This document shows positions 45,145 through 53,760 of a DNA stretch of 64,000 nucleotides, in pieces. The DNA comes from Paenibacillus sp. GM2 (GTDB taxonomy: Bacteria > Bacillota > Bacilli > Paenibacillales > Paenibacillaceae). Each line of letters begins with the position of its first letter. Within the stretch, counting starts at the first letter, position 1. The notes beneath the pieces were generated by a model, which saw nothing but the letters and a program-made list of their open reading frames with translations, ran no database searches and was not told the origin of the DNA. The translations under genes and the position numbers were made by a program. The stretch covers positions 193,781-257,780 of the forward strand of contig NZ_LN831278.1 in the NCBI RefSeq assembly GCF_900069005.2. The letters are read 5' to 3'.

Positions 45145-45185
45145 AAAAAAGACGTTTTCTTCTATAAGAAGGAGGCGTCTTTTTT
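45145..45185 (+). terminator. Terminator after the TetR gene
   Basis: AAAAAAGACG pairs with CGTCTTTTTT, with further pairing TTCTTC/GAAG inside the stem. Importer 3 therefore starts from its own promoter. Confidence 0.85.
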
Positions 45186-45280
45186 ATTGCTGCATCTGCC
45201 CCTTTATCCACTTCAACGGTGCAGTTTGAATTTTAACAGTTTGTTTACCCAGTTTTAATGGGACACTGACAGATCGATTT

Positions 45281-45310
45281 TATACTAAAGGTGTTTACTG
45301 CTGGTAAACC
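45281..45310 (+). promoter_or_regulatory. Candidate -10 and operator upstream of importer 3
   Basis: TATACT (45281-45286) is followed by AAAGGTGTTTAC, and an exact inverted repeat GTTTAC-N5-GTAAAC lies at 45293-45309, just after the presumed transcription start. A protein bound there would block transcription. The block resembles the one before the phosphatase gene. Confidence 0.5.
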
Positions 45311-45377
45311 AAAGTGTACTGCCAATAAATAGGGGGTATTCTTTGGTCACAACTTGACTTAGGAAGAGGTATGGCTC

Positions 45378-46313
45378 ATGACACAATCAATTACAGGCAA
45401 AAGGAAGCGGAAGAGACCGGGGAAATCCGGCGTACTGCTTCTGATGATGCTGCCGGGGATCATGTATTTAATTATCAATAATTACTTGCCCATGTTTGGG
45501 GTCGTTATCGCATTTAAGGATTTCAACTATAGCAAAGGTATTCTGGGAAGTGACTGGATCGGATTTGAAAATTTTGAATATCTCTTCAAGACATCAGATG
45601 CCTTCGTCATTACGAGAAACACGATTCTTTATAACGGCGTTTTTATTATTCTCAATTTGTTTATCGCAGTTGGCCTGGCGATTTTACTGAATGAGGTGAA
45701 GCGGCGTTTTTTGTCACGTTTCTATCAAAGCGTCATCCTGCTACCCTATCTAATCTCCATGGTCATTATCGGATATTTGGTATTCGCTATCCTGAGTATG
45801 GATAACGGGCTGCTGAACAAGAGCATTCTGCCTATGCTGGGGCTTTCCGAGATTTCCTGGTACAGCGAGGCGAAATATTGGCCTTACATTTTGACGTTCG
45901 TGCATACCTGGAAGAGCAGCGGCTATTTATGCGTAATCTATCTGGCAGCCATTATCGGCATCGACCAGGAATACTATGAGGCGGCAACCATCGATGGGGC
46001 AGGGAAATGGAGACAAATCAGAGGTATTACTTTTCCGCTGATAATGCCTGTAGTTACGATAATGACACTGCTACAGATCGGACGGATTTTCTATTCCGAC
46101 TTCGGATTGTTTTATCAGGTACCTCTGAATACAGGGGCGCTGCAATCAACGACCAATGTCATTGATACGTACGTGTATCGTGCGCTTATGACGACAGGGG
46201 ATATCGGAATGTCCTCGGCTGCTGGACTGTACCAATCTTTGGTTGGCTTCCTGCTGGTGTTCATTTCTAACTATGTCGTTAAGAAATTAAGTCGGGACAA
46301 TGCCCTGTTCTAA
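45378..46313 (+). CDS. ABC sugar transporter permease (LplB type), importer 3
   Basis: A 311-residue permease with six helices, beginning with a basic stretch (GKRKRKRPGKSG) and then VLLLMMLPGIMYLIINNYLPMFGVVIAFKDFNYSKG. The EAA loop is EYYEAATIDGAGKWRQIRGITFP. It is the first gene of the permease-permease-lipoprotein set, with its own upstream operator-like repeat. Confidence 0.92.
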   Translation: MTQSITGKRKRKRPGKSGVLLLMMLPGIMYLIINNYLPMFGVVIAFKDFNYSKGILGSDWIGFENFEYLFKTSDAFVITRNTILYNGVFIILNLFIAVGLAILLNEVKRRFLSRFYQSVILLPYLISMVIIGYLVFAILSMDNGLLNKSILPMLGLSEISWYSEAKYWPYILTFVHTWKSSGYLCVIYLAAIIGIDQEYYEAATIDGAGKWRQIRGITFPLIMPVVTIMTLLQIGRIFYSDFGLFYQVPLNTGALQSTTNVIDTYVYRALMTTGDIGMSSAAGLYQSLVGFLLVFISNYVVKKLSRDNALF

Positions 46314-46331
46314 GCTAAAGGAGCGAATAAA

Positions 46332-47216
46332 TTGAAACTCAAAAATTGGATATGGCAATCAAGCATTCACATTATTCTGGCCATCGTCTCTATGGCTTGC
46401 ATTCTACCTTTCATGTTGTTGTTCACTTCATCGATTACAGATGAACAGGAAATCTATCGGAACGGGTATGCCTTGTTCCCGCAGAAGATCAGCTTCGCGG
46501 CCTACTCTTACTTGCTGCATGATGCGGAGAAAATTACGCAGTCCATCGGCGTCACCTTAATTATTACGCTGGTCGGAACGCTGATTGGGCTGATCCTTAT
46601 TGCTTTGCTGGCTTATCCGTTATCCCGCAAGCATTTGCCCGGCAGAAATTATTGGGCCTTCTTCGTCTTCTTCACAATGCTGTTTAATGGCGGATTGGTT
46701 CCTACGTATCTGGTATATACTCAGCTGTTTGATATGAAGAATTCGATTTGGGCGCTTATTGTACCAGGATTGCTGCTGAATGCCTTCTACGTCATGCTGA
46801 TGCGTACTTTCTTTGCCACTTCTATTCCGGAACCTGTCATTGAATCTGCGAAAATCGACGGGGCCGGCGACTTTGGAACTTTTATCAAAATCGTATTGCC
46901 GCTATCGCTCCCGATTCTGGCAACAGTGGGCTTGTTTCAGACCATCAATTACTGGAATGATTGGTTCAACGGAATGATCTATATTACGGACAGCAGATTA
47001 TTCAGCTTACAGAACCTGCTCAATCGGATTTTACTCGATATTCAGTTCCTGGCAAGCAGTAACTTTGGAAGTCAGGCGGATGTTACGACCAATGCCCCGA
47101 TGGAAACCGTTCGTATGGCGATGGCAGTTATCGGGGTAGTTCCCATCCTGGCGGCGTATCCATTTTTTCAAAAGTACTTCGTTAAAGGGCTCACTGTAGG
47201 TGCAGTCAAAGGATAA
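46332..47216 (+). CDS. ABC sugar transporter permease (LplC type), importer 3
   Basis: A 294-residue partner permease with six helices, the EAA loop PVIESAKIDGAGDFGTFIKIVLP and the C-terminus PFFQKYFVKGLTVGAVKG. It starts at TTG 46332 with AAAGGAG upstream, 18 nt after the first permease. The EAA motif has ESA in place of the usual EAA. Confidence 0.92.
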   Translation: MKLKNWIWQSSIHIILAIVSMACILPFMLLFTSSITDEQEIYRNGYALFPQKISFAAYSYLLHDAEKITQSIGVTLIITLVGTLIGLILIALLAYPLSRKHLPGRNYWAFFVFFTMLFNGGLVPTYLVYTQLFDMKNSIWALIVPGLLLNAFYVMLMRTFFATSIPEPVIESAKIDGAGDFGTFIKIVLPLSLPILATVGLFQTINYWNDWFNGMIYITDSRLFSLQNLLNRILLDIQFLASSNFGSQADVTTNAPMETVRMAMAVIGVVPILAAYPFFQKYFVKGLTVGAVKG

Positions 47217-47282
47217 GGCTATGTTCAGTCTTGGACTGGTTAGCAAAATAAATCAAAAAACATTCATTGGGAGGCTTCAAGG

Positions 47283-48800
47283 ATGAGAGATAACACGCAA
47301 GCAAAAAGAACGTGGCCAGCTGTATTATCATTGGTCATCGCTGTATCCGTCATATTAGCTGGATGTGGTTCCAAGAAAGAAGCGGCGGAAGGCAGTCCAT
47401 CAGACGACAGCAGCTCTGCGCCTTATGAAATAACGGTGGCCTTCTTCGGAAGTGAACAGAAGGATATGCTGGAAGTACAAGAAGCCATGAACAAGATTAC
47501 GAAGGAAAAGATCCATGCAACCGTCAAACTGCTGCCGATTGCACTTGGCAACTGGCAGCAACAGATCAATCTAATGATGGCAGGAAATGAGAAGATGGAT
47601 CTGATGTTTACGTCCTCGGGCTTCGGTTACAGCACCCTTGTAGCTAAGGGACAGTTGAATCCACTGAATGACCTGCTCGATAAATATGGTCAAGGCATCA
47701 AACAGGCGCTAGATCCTGCTTTTCTCACAGCCTCGCAAATCAATGGCGAGATTTACGCAGTAACGACTGTACGGGACTTGGCTTCAGATTACGGAATCCT
47801 GATGCGCAAGGATTTGTTGGACAAGTATCAGATCGAACCTGCCACAATTCAATCGCTGGATGATTTGGACGCTGTATTCCAAACGATCAAAGATAAGGAA
47901 GATAACCTGGTACCTTTGGTCGCAAAAAATCCTGGAACCGCGCCGTTTGATGCCGGTTATATTACTTATGATCCGCTGAGTGGAGGCGTTGGTGTGCTTC
48001 CGCATTATGACAATGACCTTGAAGTAGTTAACTTCTTTGAAACTAAAGAATACGCCGATGAGTTGAATGTACTTCGCCGTTGGTATCAACAGGGATTTAT
48101 GCTGAAGGATGCAGGTACAGGCAAATACGATGGTCGGGAGATGGTCAAGGCAGGAAAGGCCTTCGCTTATTTCTCCAATCTTAAGCCAGGCACAGAAGTC
48201 GAGGCATCGAGAAAAAGTGGCAAGGAAATGATAGCTGTACGGTTAACCGACGCTTACTCGACGACGGACTCGATCACAGGGATGATGTGGTCAATTCCTA
48301 AAAACTCTCAAGATCCTGTAAGCTCTATGAAACTGTTAAATTTACTGTATACAGACAAAGAGCTGTACAATCTGTTCACTTGGGGGATTGAAGGGAAGCA
48401 TTACGTGAAGGTTTCCGATCATGTCATCGATTATCCTCAAGGCATGGATATTCAGCACCTGGGTTATAACTTTGGCACGCCGTATATGTTCGGCAATCAA
48501 TTCCTGTCCTATACCTGGAAGGAAGAAGATCCGGATATTTGGAGCAAGATGGATGAATTTAATAACAATGCGAAGAAATCCAAAGCGTTGGGCTTCAGCT
48601 TCGACGTTAGCAAGGTGAAGAACGAAATGGCTGCTGTAAACAACGTATTATCGGAATTCCGCGTAGGTCTGGAGACAGGAACCCTTGATCCGGCAGAAAA
48701 TTTGCCGAAATTTATCGAAAAAATGAAGGCAGCGGGAAGTGATATCATTGTTAGCGAGAAGCAGAGACAGCTGGATGAATGGCTGAAAACCCGGAAATGA
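47283..48800 (+). CDS. ABC sugar transporter substrate-binding lipoprotein, importer 3
   Basis: A 505-residue lipoprotein with lipobox cysteine 28 (VILAGC), a short Ser/Glu-rich linker and an LplA-like solute-binding domain including EVQEAMNKITKEKIHATVKL, LMFTSSGFGYSTLVAKGQLNPLNDLLDKYG and AYSTTDSITGMMWSIPKNSQDP. This subclass carries a DUF3502-like C-terminal region (LGFSFDVSKVKNEMAAVNNVLSEF). It is the binding component of importer 3. Confidence 0.9.
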   Translation: MRDNTQAKRTWPAVLSLVIAVSVILAGCGSKKEAAEGSPSDDSSSAPYEITVAFFGSEQKDMLEVQEAMNKITKEKIHATVKLLPIALGNWQQQINLMMAGNEKMDLMFTSSGFGYSTLVAKGQLNPLNDLLDKYGQGIKQALDPAFLTASQINGEIYAVTTVRDLASDYGILMRKDLLDKYQIEPATIQSLDDLDAVFQTIKDKEDNLVPLVAKNPGTAPFDAGYITYDPLSGGVGVLPHYDNDLEVVNFFETKEYADELNVLRRWYQQGFMLKDAGTGKYDGREMVKAGKAFAYFSNLKPGTEVEASRKSGKEMIAVRLTDAYSTTDSITGMMWSIPKNSQDPVSSMKLLNLLYTDKELYNLFTWGIEGKHYVKVSDHVIDYPQGMDIQHLGYNFGTPYMFGNQFLSYTWKEEDPDIWSKMDEFNNNAKKSKALGFSFDVSKVKNEMAAVNNVLSEFRVGLETGTLDPAENLPKFIEKMKAAGSDIIVSEKQRQLDEWLKTRK

Positions 48801-48829
48801 GTTCATACCGATATCATTTAGGCCAGTAT

Positions 48830-48866
48830 AAGAAGATCGCTTCCTAAATGGGGGCATCTTCTTTAA
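48830..48866 (+). terminator. Terminator after importer 3
   Basis: AAGAAGAT pairs with ATCTTCTT around a partly paired loop, followed by a weak T-run (TTTAATTAT). Confidence 0.6.
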
Positions 48867-48964
48867 TTATGGGAATTAACGTCAATATTGCGAACCTCCT
48901 TGTCAAATCACTCAAGAGAATCTATAATGATTAGCGTCTAATTGCATACACACTGGATGAAGTT

Positions 48965-49172
48965 TACGGGAGATAAGCATCGGGCTTGGCCGAAGGGGCA
49001 TTAAACTCTCAGGCGCTATAGGGATGGGAACACCCATCACAGGCAGGACCGTAAATGGACAGGACTCTGGAGAGACTCCGTTAAACGGAGCACCGAAGGG
49101 GCAATACGCGCGCAGGCAAGGTAATCCAATGAACCGCCGCGTTTAAAACTCTCAGGTAAAAGGACAGGGATT
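48965..49172 (+). ncRNA. Tandem glycine riboswitch (two aptamers)
   Basis: Two copies of the glycine aptamer core are visible: GGCCGAAGGGGCA...AACTCTCAGG in the first (about 48988-49013) and CACCGAAGGGGCAA...AACTCTCAGGTAAAAGGACAG in the second (about 49091-49168), joined by the usual short linker. The second has an enlarged side stem rich in CGCGCG. The RNA lies 180 nt before an AgcS/AlsT-type symporter and is followed by two hairpins forming the expression platform. Tandem aptamers sense glycine. Boundaries are approximate. Confidence 0.92.
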
Positions 49173-49233
49173 GCGGGATCGGTATCGGAATTTATATGTG
49201 GTATATAACTTCAACCAATATGTGCATACTTTC

Positions 49234-49272
49234 ACACATTGCAGGTTGACGTACCGACAACCTGCAATGTGT
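49234..49272 (+). promoter_or_regulatory. Perfect 15-bp hairpin in the riboswitch expression platform
   Basis: ACACATTGCAGGTTG (49234-49248) pairs exactly with CAACCTGCAATGTGT (49258-49272). It has no T-run of its own and lies between the glycine aptamers and the terminator. Confidence 0.75.
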
Positions 49273-49279
49273 CCCCAGG

Positions 49280-49307
49280 GTCAAATCTTCGGATTTGGCT
49301 CTTTTTT
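49280..49307 (+). terminator. Riboswitch-linked terminator
   Basis: GTCAAATC-TTCG-GATTTGGC forms a stem followed by TCTTTTTT, upstream of the symporter gene. It would stop transcription in the OFF state of the glycine riboswitch. Confidence 0.82.
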
Positions 49308-49350
49308 ATGTCTACTCTTGGAGAATGCAACATCATGAGGGGGGAGATCC

Positions 49351-50742
49351 ATGCAAGTATTAGAGCAGATTAATCAATGGGTGTGGGGAGCGCCCTTGCT
49401 CATCTTATTGGTCGGAACAGGGATATGGTTAACCTGTCGGCTTGGGCTGCTGCAGGTCATTCGGCTGCCGCTCGCTTTAAGGCTGGTATTCAAGGCCAAG
49501 AACGAAGGCGAAGGAGACGTGTCGAGTTTCGGCGCATTGGCGACGGCGCTGGCTGCAACGGTCGGCACAGGGAATATCGTCGGGGTGGCTACCGCCATCC
49601 AGGTCGGGGGTCCCGGAGCGTTGTTCTGGATGTGGATGGCCGCATTTTTCGGGATGGCGACGAAGTATGCCGAAGGCTTATTAGCTGTAAAGTACCGGAC
49701 GATGGATGATAAGGGCCAGGTCTCTGGCGGACCGATGTATTATATTGAGCGGGGCCTGGGGAGCAAGTTCAAGCCGCTTGCTGTATTTTTTGCTATAAGT
49801 GGGGTGCTGGTTGCACTCTTCGGCATCGGGACGTTCCCGCAGGTGAATGCGATCGTATCGTCAACGCAGTCGAGCTGGGGTGTTCCGGCCATCGTGACAG
49901 CGGCGATTATGACGGTGTTAACCGCTTTGGTTACCCTTGGCGGGATTAAGAGCATATCCAAGGTCTCCACGAAGGTTGTACCTTTGATGGCTATTCTTTA
50001 TATTGTTGCTGCGCTCGTTGTATTGTTTACGTTTGCAGATCAAATCCCGCATGCGGTGGCGCTGGTCTTCGAAAGTGCATTCCAGCCAGCAGCGGCAGGC
50101 GGAGGTTTCCTCGGGGCCACGGTGATGATGGCGATTCGTAACGGTGTGGCGCGCGGAGTATTCTCCAATGAATCGGGCCTCGGAAGCGCACCGATTGCGG
50201 CGGCGGCGGCCAAGACCAAGTGGCCGGCGGAGCAAGGGCTAGTATCGATGACAGGGACCTTCTTTGATACGATTATTATTTGCAGCCTGACGGGATTAAC
50301 CTTGATTGTTACAGGGGTATGGCAAGGCGCAGAGCGGGGAGCGATGGTTACTCAGGCCGCCTTTGACGCGGCGATTCCTTATGGTTCGGTTATTCTTACG
50401 TTATGCCTGATTTTGTTTGCATTCACGACCATCCTCGGCTGGAATTATTACGGCGAGCGCTGTATTACCTACTTGTTTGGCGTGAAGTCGATTTTGCCTT
50501 ACCGCGTTGTGTTTATTCTTTTGATTGCTTTTGGCGCATTTATCAAGCTGGAGGCGATCTGGCTGCTAGCTGATATTGTGAACGGGCTGATGGCGCTGCC
50601 GAATTTGATTGCTCTATTAGGCTTATCCGGGGTTGTGGTGGCAGAAACCCGCCGCTATTTGCAGCATATGAAGGAACAGAAGCGTTCAGCGCGTACAGCC
50701 CCAAAGGCGGCTATGCAGTCGGTCTTGGGGGAGGATGAATAA
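49351..50742 (+). CDS. Alanine/glycine:cation symporter (AgcS family)
   Basis: A 463-residue membrane protein of the AGCS family, Na+ (or H+) coupled uptake of alanine or glycine. Signature segments are the N-terminal QINQWVWGAPLLILLVGTGIWLT, the family motif GALATALAATVGTGNIVGVATAI, GGPMYYIERGLG, and GVARGVFSNESGLGSAPIAAAAA. About ten to eleven helices are predicted. Control by a glycine riboswitch points to glycine as a physiological substrate. A strong ribosome binding site (GGGGGGAG) precedes ATG 49351. Confidence 0.95.
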   Translation: MQVLEQINQWVWGAPLLILLVGTGIWLTCRLGLLQVIRLPLALRLVFKAKNEGEGDVSSFGALATALAATVGTGNIVGVATAIQVGGPGALFWMWMAAFFGMATKYAEGLLAVKYRTMDDKGQVSGGPMYYIERGLGSKFKPLAVFFAISGVLVALFGIGTFPQVNAIVSSTQSSWGVPAIVTAAIMTVLTALVTLGGIKSISKVSTKVVPLMAILYIVAALVVLFTFADQIPHAVALVFESAFQPAAAGGGFLGATVMMAIRNGVARGVFSNESGLGSAPIAAAAAKTKWPAEQGLVSMTGTFFDTIIICSLTGLTLIVTGVWQGAERGAMVTQAAFDAAIPYGSVILTLCLILFAFTTILGWNYYGERCITYLFGVKSILPYRVVFILLIAFGAFIKLEAIWLLADIVNGLMALPNLIALLGLSGVVVAETRRYLQHMKEQKRSARTAPKAAMQSVLGEDE

Positions 50743-50811
50743 GGCCGTGGAAGCATCGCGTCTGATGTGAATTATTGAGCACTTCTATTAGGAGAAGTGG
50801 GCCAATAAAGG

Positions 50812-50848
50812 ATAGGGGAAGCTGTTTTTACAGCTCCCCCTATTTTTA
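50812..50848 (+). terminator. Terminator after the symporter gene
   Basis: ATAGGGGAAGCTG pairs with CAGCTCCCCCTAT around a T-rich loop, followed by TTTT. It can also serve the convergent azoreductase gene. Confidence 0.85.
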
Positions 50849-50861
50849 TGAATTTCTTGAT

Positions 50862-51509
50862 CTAGAAGTTTTCCGCTATTTGGTGCGCTTGTTGGATTGC
50901 TTTTTCTTTTAACTGCGACGCTTGTTTAGGTTGCTCAGCTGTCCCTTCCACAAAGATGCTTTGAAAATCAGTTAGTCCCACAAAATCCATAATCACTTTC
51001 AGGTGGCGGTGCCCCATTTCAAAGCCTTCGTTGCTCGTGTCGGATCCGGGTGACAATACGCTTCCGCTGGCTTGAATGTGAACGGCCTTTTTATCGCCAA
51101 GCAAACCGGTCCTGCTCCCATCCGGATGATACTTGAATGTCTTGCCCGTGATACAGATAGTGTCAAGATAGGCCTTCATTACCGGGGGATAGGAGTAATT
51201 CCATATAGGATTGACAAAAATATACTTATCGGCAGTTGCAAATTGATCGGCAAGCTCATTGATACGTCCGATTTTCGTTTGCTCCGCAAGCGTTAATTGT
51301 TCGAAAGATATACCACCTTTAACCTTGTCCCACCCATTCAAAATATCAGCGTCCAGTTGCGGAATATTCATTCTATACAAATCGAGATGCACCACCTCAT
51401 CCTGGGGGTGGGTTAAACGGTAAGCTTGTATAAATTCTTTTCCTACTGTCAGGGAATAGGATTGCGTATCGTCGCGCGGGTGAGCTGTTATATAAAGTAC
51501 TGTTTCCAT
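50862..51509 (-). CDS. azoR: FMN-dependent NADH-azoreductase
   Basis: A 215-residue flavodoxin-fold enzyme of the AzoR family, which reduces quinones and azo compounds with NADH and protects against thiol and quinone stress. Key segments are the FMN phosphate loop TAHPRDDTQSYSLTVGKEFI, the central DKYIFVNPIWNYSYPPVMKAYLDTI, and SGSVLSPGSDTSNEGFEMGHRHLKVIMDFVGL. It is divergent from an ECF41-type sigma gene. A matching ECF41-like promoter on the minus strand, 157 nt upstream, suggests it is that sigma factor's target. Confidence 0.92.
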   Translation of the reverse strand: METVLYITAHPRDDTQSYSLTVGKEFIQAYRLTHPQDEVVHLDLYRMNIPQLDADILNGWDKVKGGISFEQLTLAEQTKIGRINELADQFATADKYIFVNPIWNYSYPPVMKAYLDTICITGKTFKYHPDGSRTGLLGDKKAVHIQASGSVLSPGSDTSNEGFEMGHRHLKVIMDFVGLTDFQSIFVEGTAEQPKQASQLKEKAIQQAHQIAENF

Positions 51510-51665
51510 AATAAAGTAAAACCTCCCTATTTTGATAAGTGATGACTGCCTATTTATTCCGGGGTAAAACGTCTACTATTTGGCGAGTTGGGTTTCTCAT
51601 TCTGGACTGCATAGAAAACACTCCTTTTTTTGCTGGAAGCCTTTAATTCGGCCTTTCACTATAAT

Positions 51666-51692
51666 GACGCGTTGAATGGAGAGGGTGTGACC
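51666..51692 (-). promoter_or_regulatory. Candidate ECF41 promoter toward azoR
   Basis: On the minus strand GGTCAC (51692-51687) is followed, after 17 nt, by CGTC (51669-51666). This matches the ECF41 promoter type TGTCACA-N16-CGTC except for the first base. The spacing equals that of the plus-strand copy 20 nt away. The 5' leader to azoR would be about 150 nt. Confidence 0.5.
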
Positions 51693-51711
51693 AACACGGA
51701 TTTTTGAAATT

Positions 51712-51738
51712 TGTCACGTTCGCTGAACTTCATTCGTC
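51712..51738 (+). promoter_or_regulatory. Candidate ECF41 promoter of the sigma gene (autoregulation)
   Basis: TGTCAC (51712-51717) and CGTC (51735-51738) are separated by 17 nt, matching the known ECF41 promoter pattern. They lie 70 nt before the sigma start, as expected for an autoregulated ECF gene. Otherwise the 299-nt gap between azoR and the sigma gene holds only the divergent copy. Confidence 0.6.
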
Positions 51739-51808
51739 AATATATTAAGAATCAATTTTAATGATAAATTGGTTTTAGAAGACATTGAGATGAAGGGAAT
51801 TCAGTCGT

Positions 51809-52657
51809 ATGGAAGAGCAATTCGAATCGTACCGAGAACATCTGCAGGCCATGGCCTACCGCATGCTCGGTTCATTGACAGAAGCGGAGGATGCCGTACA
51901 GGAAACGTGGTTGCGTCTTCATCGTTCCGATCGAAGCGAGATTGAGAATTTAGGAGGATGGCTGACTACAGTCACATCGCGGATTTGTCTTGACATGCTG
52001 CGTTCAAGAAAAGCCAGGCGTGAGCAATTTATGGAGGAGTCTTTGCCTGAAACCTTGGCTGACTCTGAAGATCGATACAATCCTGAACAAGAAGCACTGA
52101 TGGCTGAATTAGTCGGACTTGCCCTACTTGTTGTGTTAGATAAACTAAATCCATCAGAACGGGTGGCTTTTGTGCTGCATGATGTCTTTACCATGCCATT
52201 CAGCGATATTGCACCCATTGTCGGAAAATCCGAACTCGCCACTAGAAAGCTTGCGAGCCGGGCGCGTCAAAAGGCGAGGGGAAATGAGCACAATTCTCAA
52301 GCTGATTTGGATCGGCAGCGCAAACTCGTTGACGCTTTTCTAGCTGCGGCATACGCGGGAGATTTCAATTCGCTAGTAGCGATGCTAGATCCGGATGTGG
52401 TTCTTCGAGATGATCGTGAGACAGGCGTCCGAACCGAAACGCGGGGAGCGTTTGAATTAGCCAACAAGGTAGCAGGGCGTGCCAAAGCTGCCCAGGTAGC
52501 CCTTGTGAATGGGAGCATTGGGGCGATTGCAGCCCCAGGCGGGAAGTTACTTTATGTGATTCAGTTTACAATAAAAGATGGGAAAATCGCCGAGGTAGAC
52601 TTGATTTCCAACTCAACACACCTTGAGCAGCTTGATTTAAAGATTTTGGGGGAATAA
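51809..52657 (+). CDS. ECF41-type RNA polymerase sigma factor with SnoaL-like C-terminal domain
   Basis: A 282-residue sigma factor. Region 2 (EHLQAMAYRMLGSLTEAEDAVQETWLRLHRSD) and region 4 (LNPSERVAFVLHDVFTMPFSDIAPIVGKSELATRKLASRAR) are followed by a ~115-residue NTF2/SnoaL-like extension (LVDAFLAAAYAGDFNSLVAMLDPDVVLRDD...KIAEVDLISNSTHLEQL). In ECF41 this extension replaces an anti-sigma factor and tunes activity. ECF41 genes usually sit beside an oxidoreductase or carboxymuconolactone decarboxylase; here the neighbour is azoR. Confidence 0.92.
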   Translation: MEEQFESYREHLQAMAYRMLGSLTEAEDAVQETWLRLHRSDRSEIENLGGWLTTVTSRICLDMLRSRKARREQFMEESLPETLADSEDRYNPEQEALMAELVGLALLVVLDKLNPSERVAFVLHDVFTMPFSDIAPIVGKSELATRKLASRARQKARGNEHNSQADLDRQRKLVDAFLAAAYAGDFNSLVAMLDPDVVLRDDRETGVRTETRGAFELANKVAGRAKAAQVALVNGSIGAIAAPGGKLLYVIQFTIKDGKIAEVDLISNSTHLEQLDLKILGE

Positions 52658-52788
52658 ACGACCATCTACTCCACAAAGGTGGATTTCGAATAATGTCGAT
52701 AACTAAAGTCATTCTATAAGTTATAAGTTGTGATAAATGTCATCGGAAAAAATAGCTTAAATTTTGAATAATAGGAGGTGATAGTCTA

Positions 52789-53043
52789 ATGAGAAAAGTC
52801 ACATAGGAAGGGAGCGTCAGATCATTGATACTTCATCGCGGAGCAGCAGATCAAGACTATATCATTGAGCAGGTAGTTCAATTATTTCAATGCAGAGTGT
52901 TGTGGAGTGAAGGTCGCCCATGCCTGGAATATAGCAGTTTAGAGGAGTTGGACAAGGTCTCCGAGTACGTCAAAGCCAAATTCGATATGGATATGTTTGA
53001 TGTGTTCTTTACAGCGGTTGAGAGTCTTCCTCTGGACGACTGA
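52789..53043 (+). CDS. Small hypothetical protein with an early in-frame amber codon
   Basis: A perfect ribosome binding site (AGGAGGTGA, 52773-52781) precedes ATG 52789, but the frame meets TAG after five codons (MRKVT). The same frame continues for 72 codons from a TTG at 52825, 10 nt after GGGAG, giving a 72-residue acidic protein (LHRGAADQDYIIEQVVQLFQ ... FDVFFTAVESLPLDD). Either the TTG is the true start and the five-codon ORF a leader, or the gene has a recent nonsense mutation. I do not recognise the family. Confidence 0.55.
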
Positions 53044-53145
53044 TTATAAATCGAGAATGGAGAGCAAGACGAGGCTAGTTCCTACCACTTCCATGGAAGC
53101 ATCTGTTAGCCAGCTTAAATATAAGCTATAATGGGAGCAAACTTC

Positions 53146-53742
53146 ATGTTGGGAGAGATGGCCTTGCATATTTTTAATCATTGGTTGAACGAATCTCCGT
53201 TTGAAATGAATGGTGACTTGCTGCAAATCTCGGCTCCAGGGACGACCGATTATTTCATCAATCCTGAGAGTGGCGATGTTAAGAACAATGCGCCTTTCTT
53301 ATATGCCAATGTGCGAGGGGATTTCGTGCTTCGCGCCAAAGTAAGACATGACTTTATATCTACCTTCGACGGAGCTGCTTTATTTATTATGGATAGTGAG
53401 CGCGAGGATCGTTGGGCCAAGCTATGTTACGAATATACGGATCTCAATACATATGCGGTAGTTAGTGTCGTTACCGATGGAGTATCTGACGATGCCAACG
53501 GCCAGAACCTGACCGATAAGAGCGTCTGGCTGCAAATCGGCCGGAAGGGCGATGCCTTCTCTATGCACTACTCTGTGGACGGCTCTCATTATCAAATGGT
53601 CAGAGTGTTCAGCTTGAAAGCCTCGAACACACTCAAAGTTGGACTGGTCTCTCAATCGCCAACTGGTGAGGGTCTGTTAAGTGACTTTTCGGATATTCAT
53701 CTTGAGCAGGTAACGATGGAGAGCATTAGAGCGGGAAAATAG
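53146..53742 (+). CDS. DUF1349-domain protein
   Basis: A 198-residue cytoplasmic protein with the concanavalin-like beta-sandwich of DUF1349: HWLNESPFEMNGDLLQISAPGTTDYFINPE, FDGAALFIMDSEREDRWAKLCYEY, then WLQIGRKGDAFSMHYSVDGSHYQMVRVFSL. Relatives are predicted to bind or act on carbohydrates, without proven activity. I chose ATG 53146, 8 nt after GGGAG; the frame is open from ATG 53131. It stands alone and has its own terminator. Confidence 0.85.
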   Translation: MLGEMALHIFNHWLNESPFEMNGDLLQISAPGTTDYFINPESGDVKNNAPFLYANVRGDFVLRAKVRHDFISTFDGAALFIMDSEREDRWAKLCYEYTDLNTYAVVSVVTDGVSDDANGQNLTDKSVWLQIGRKGDAFSMHYSVDGSHYQMVRVFSLKASNTLKVGLVSQSPTGEGLLSDFSDIHLEQVTMESIRAGK

Positions 53743-53760
53743 TGTATACCCGGAAGATCG

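Noticed and set aside
52297..52518. Small minus-strand open frame inside the ECF41 gene
   Set aside because: Low-complexity Ser/Ala-rich shadow of the SnoaL domain; no start signal.
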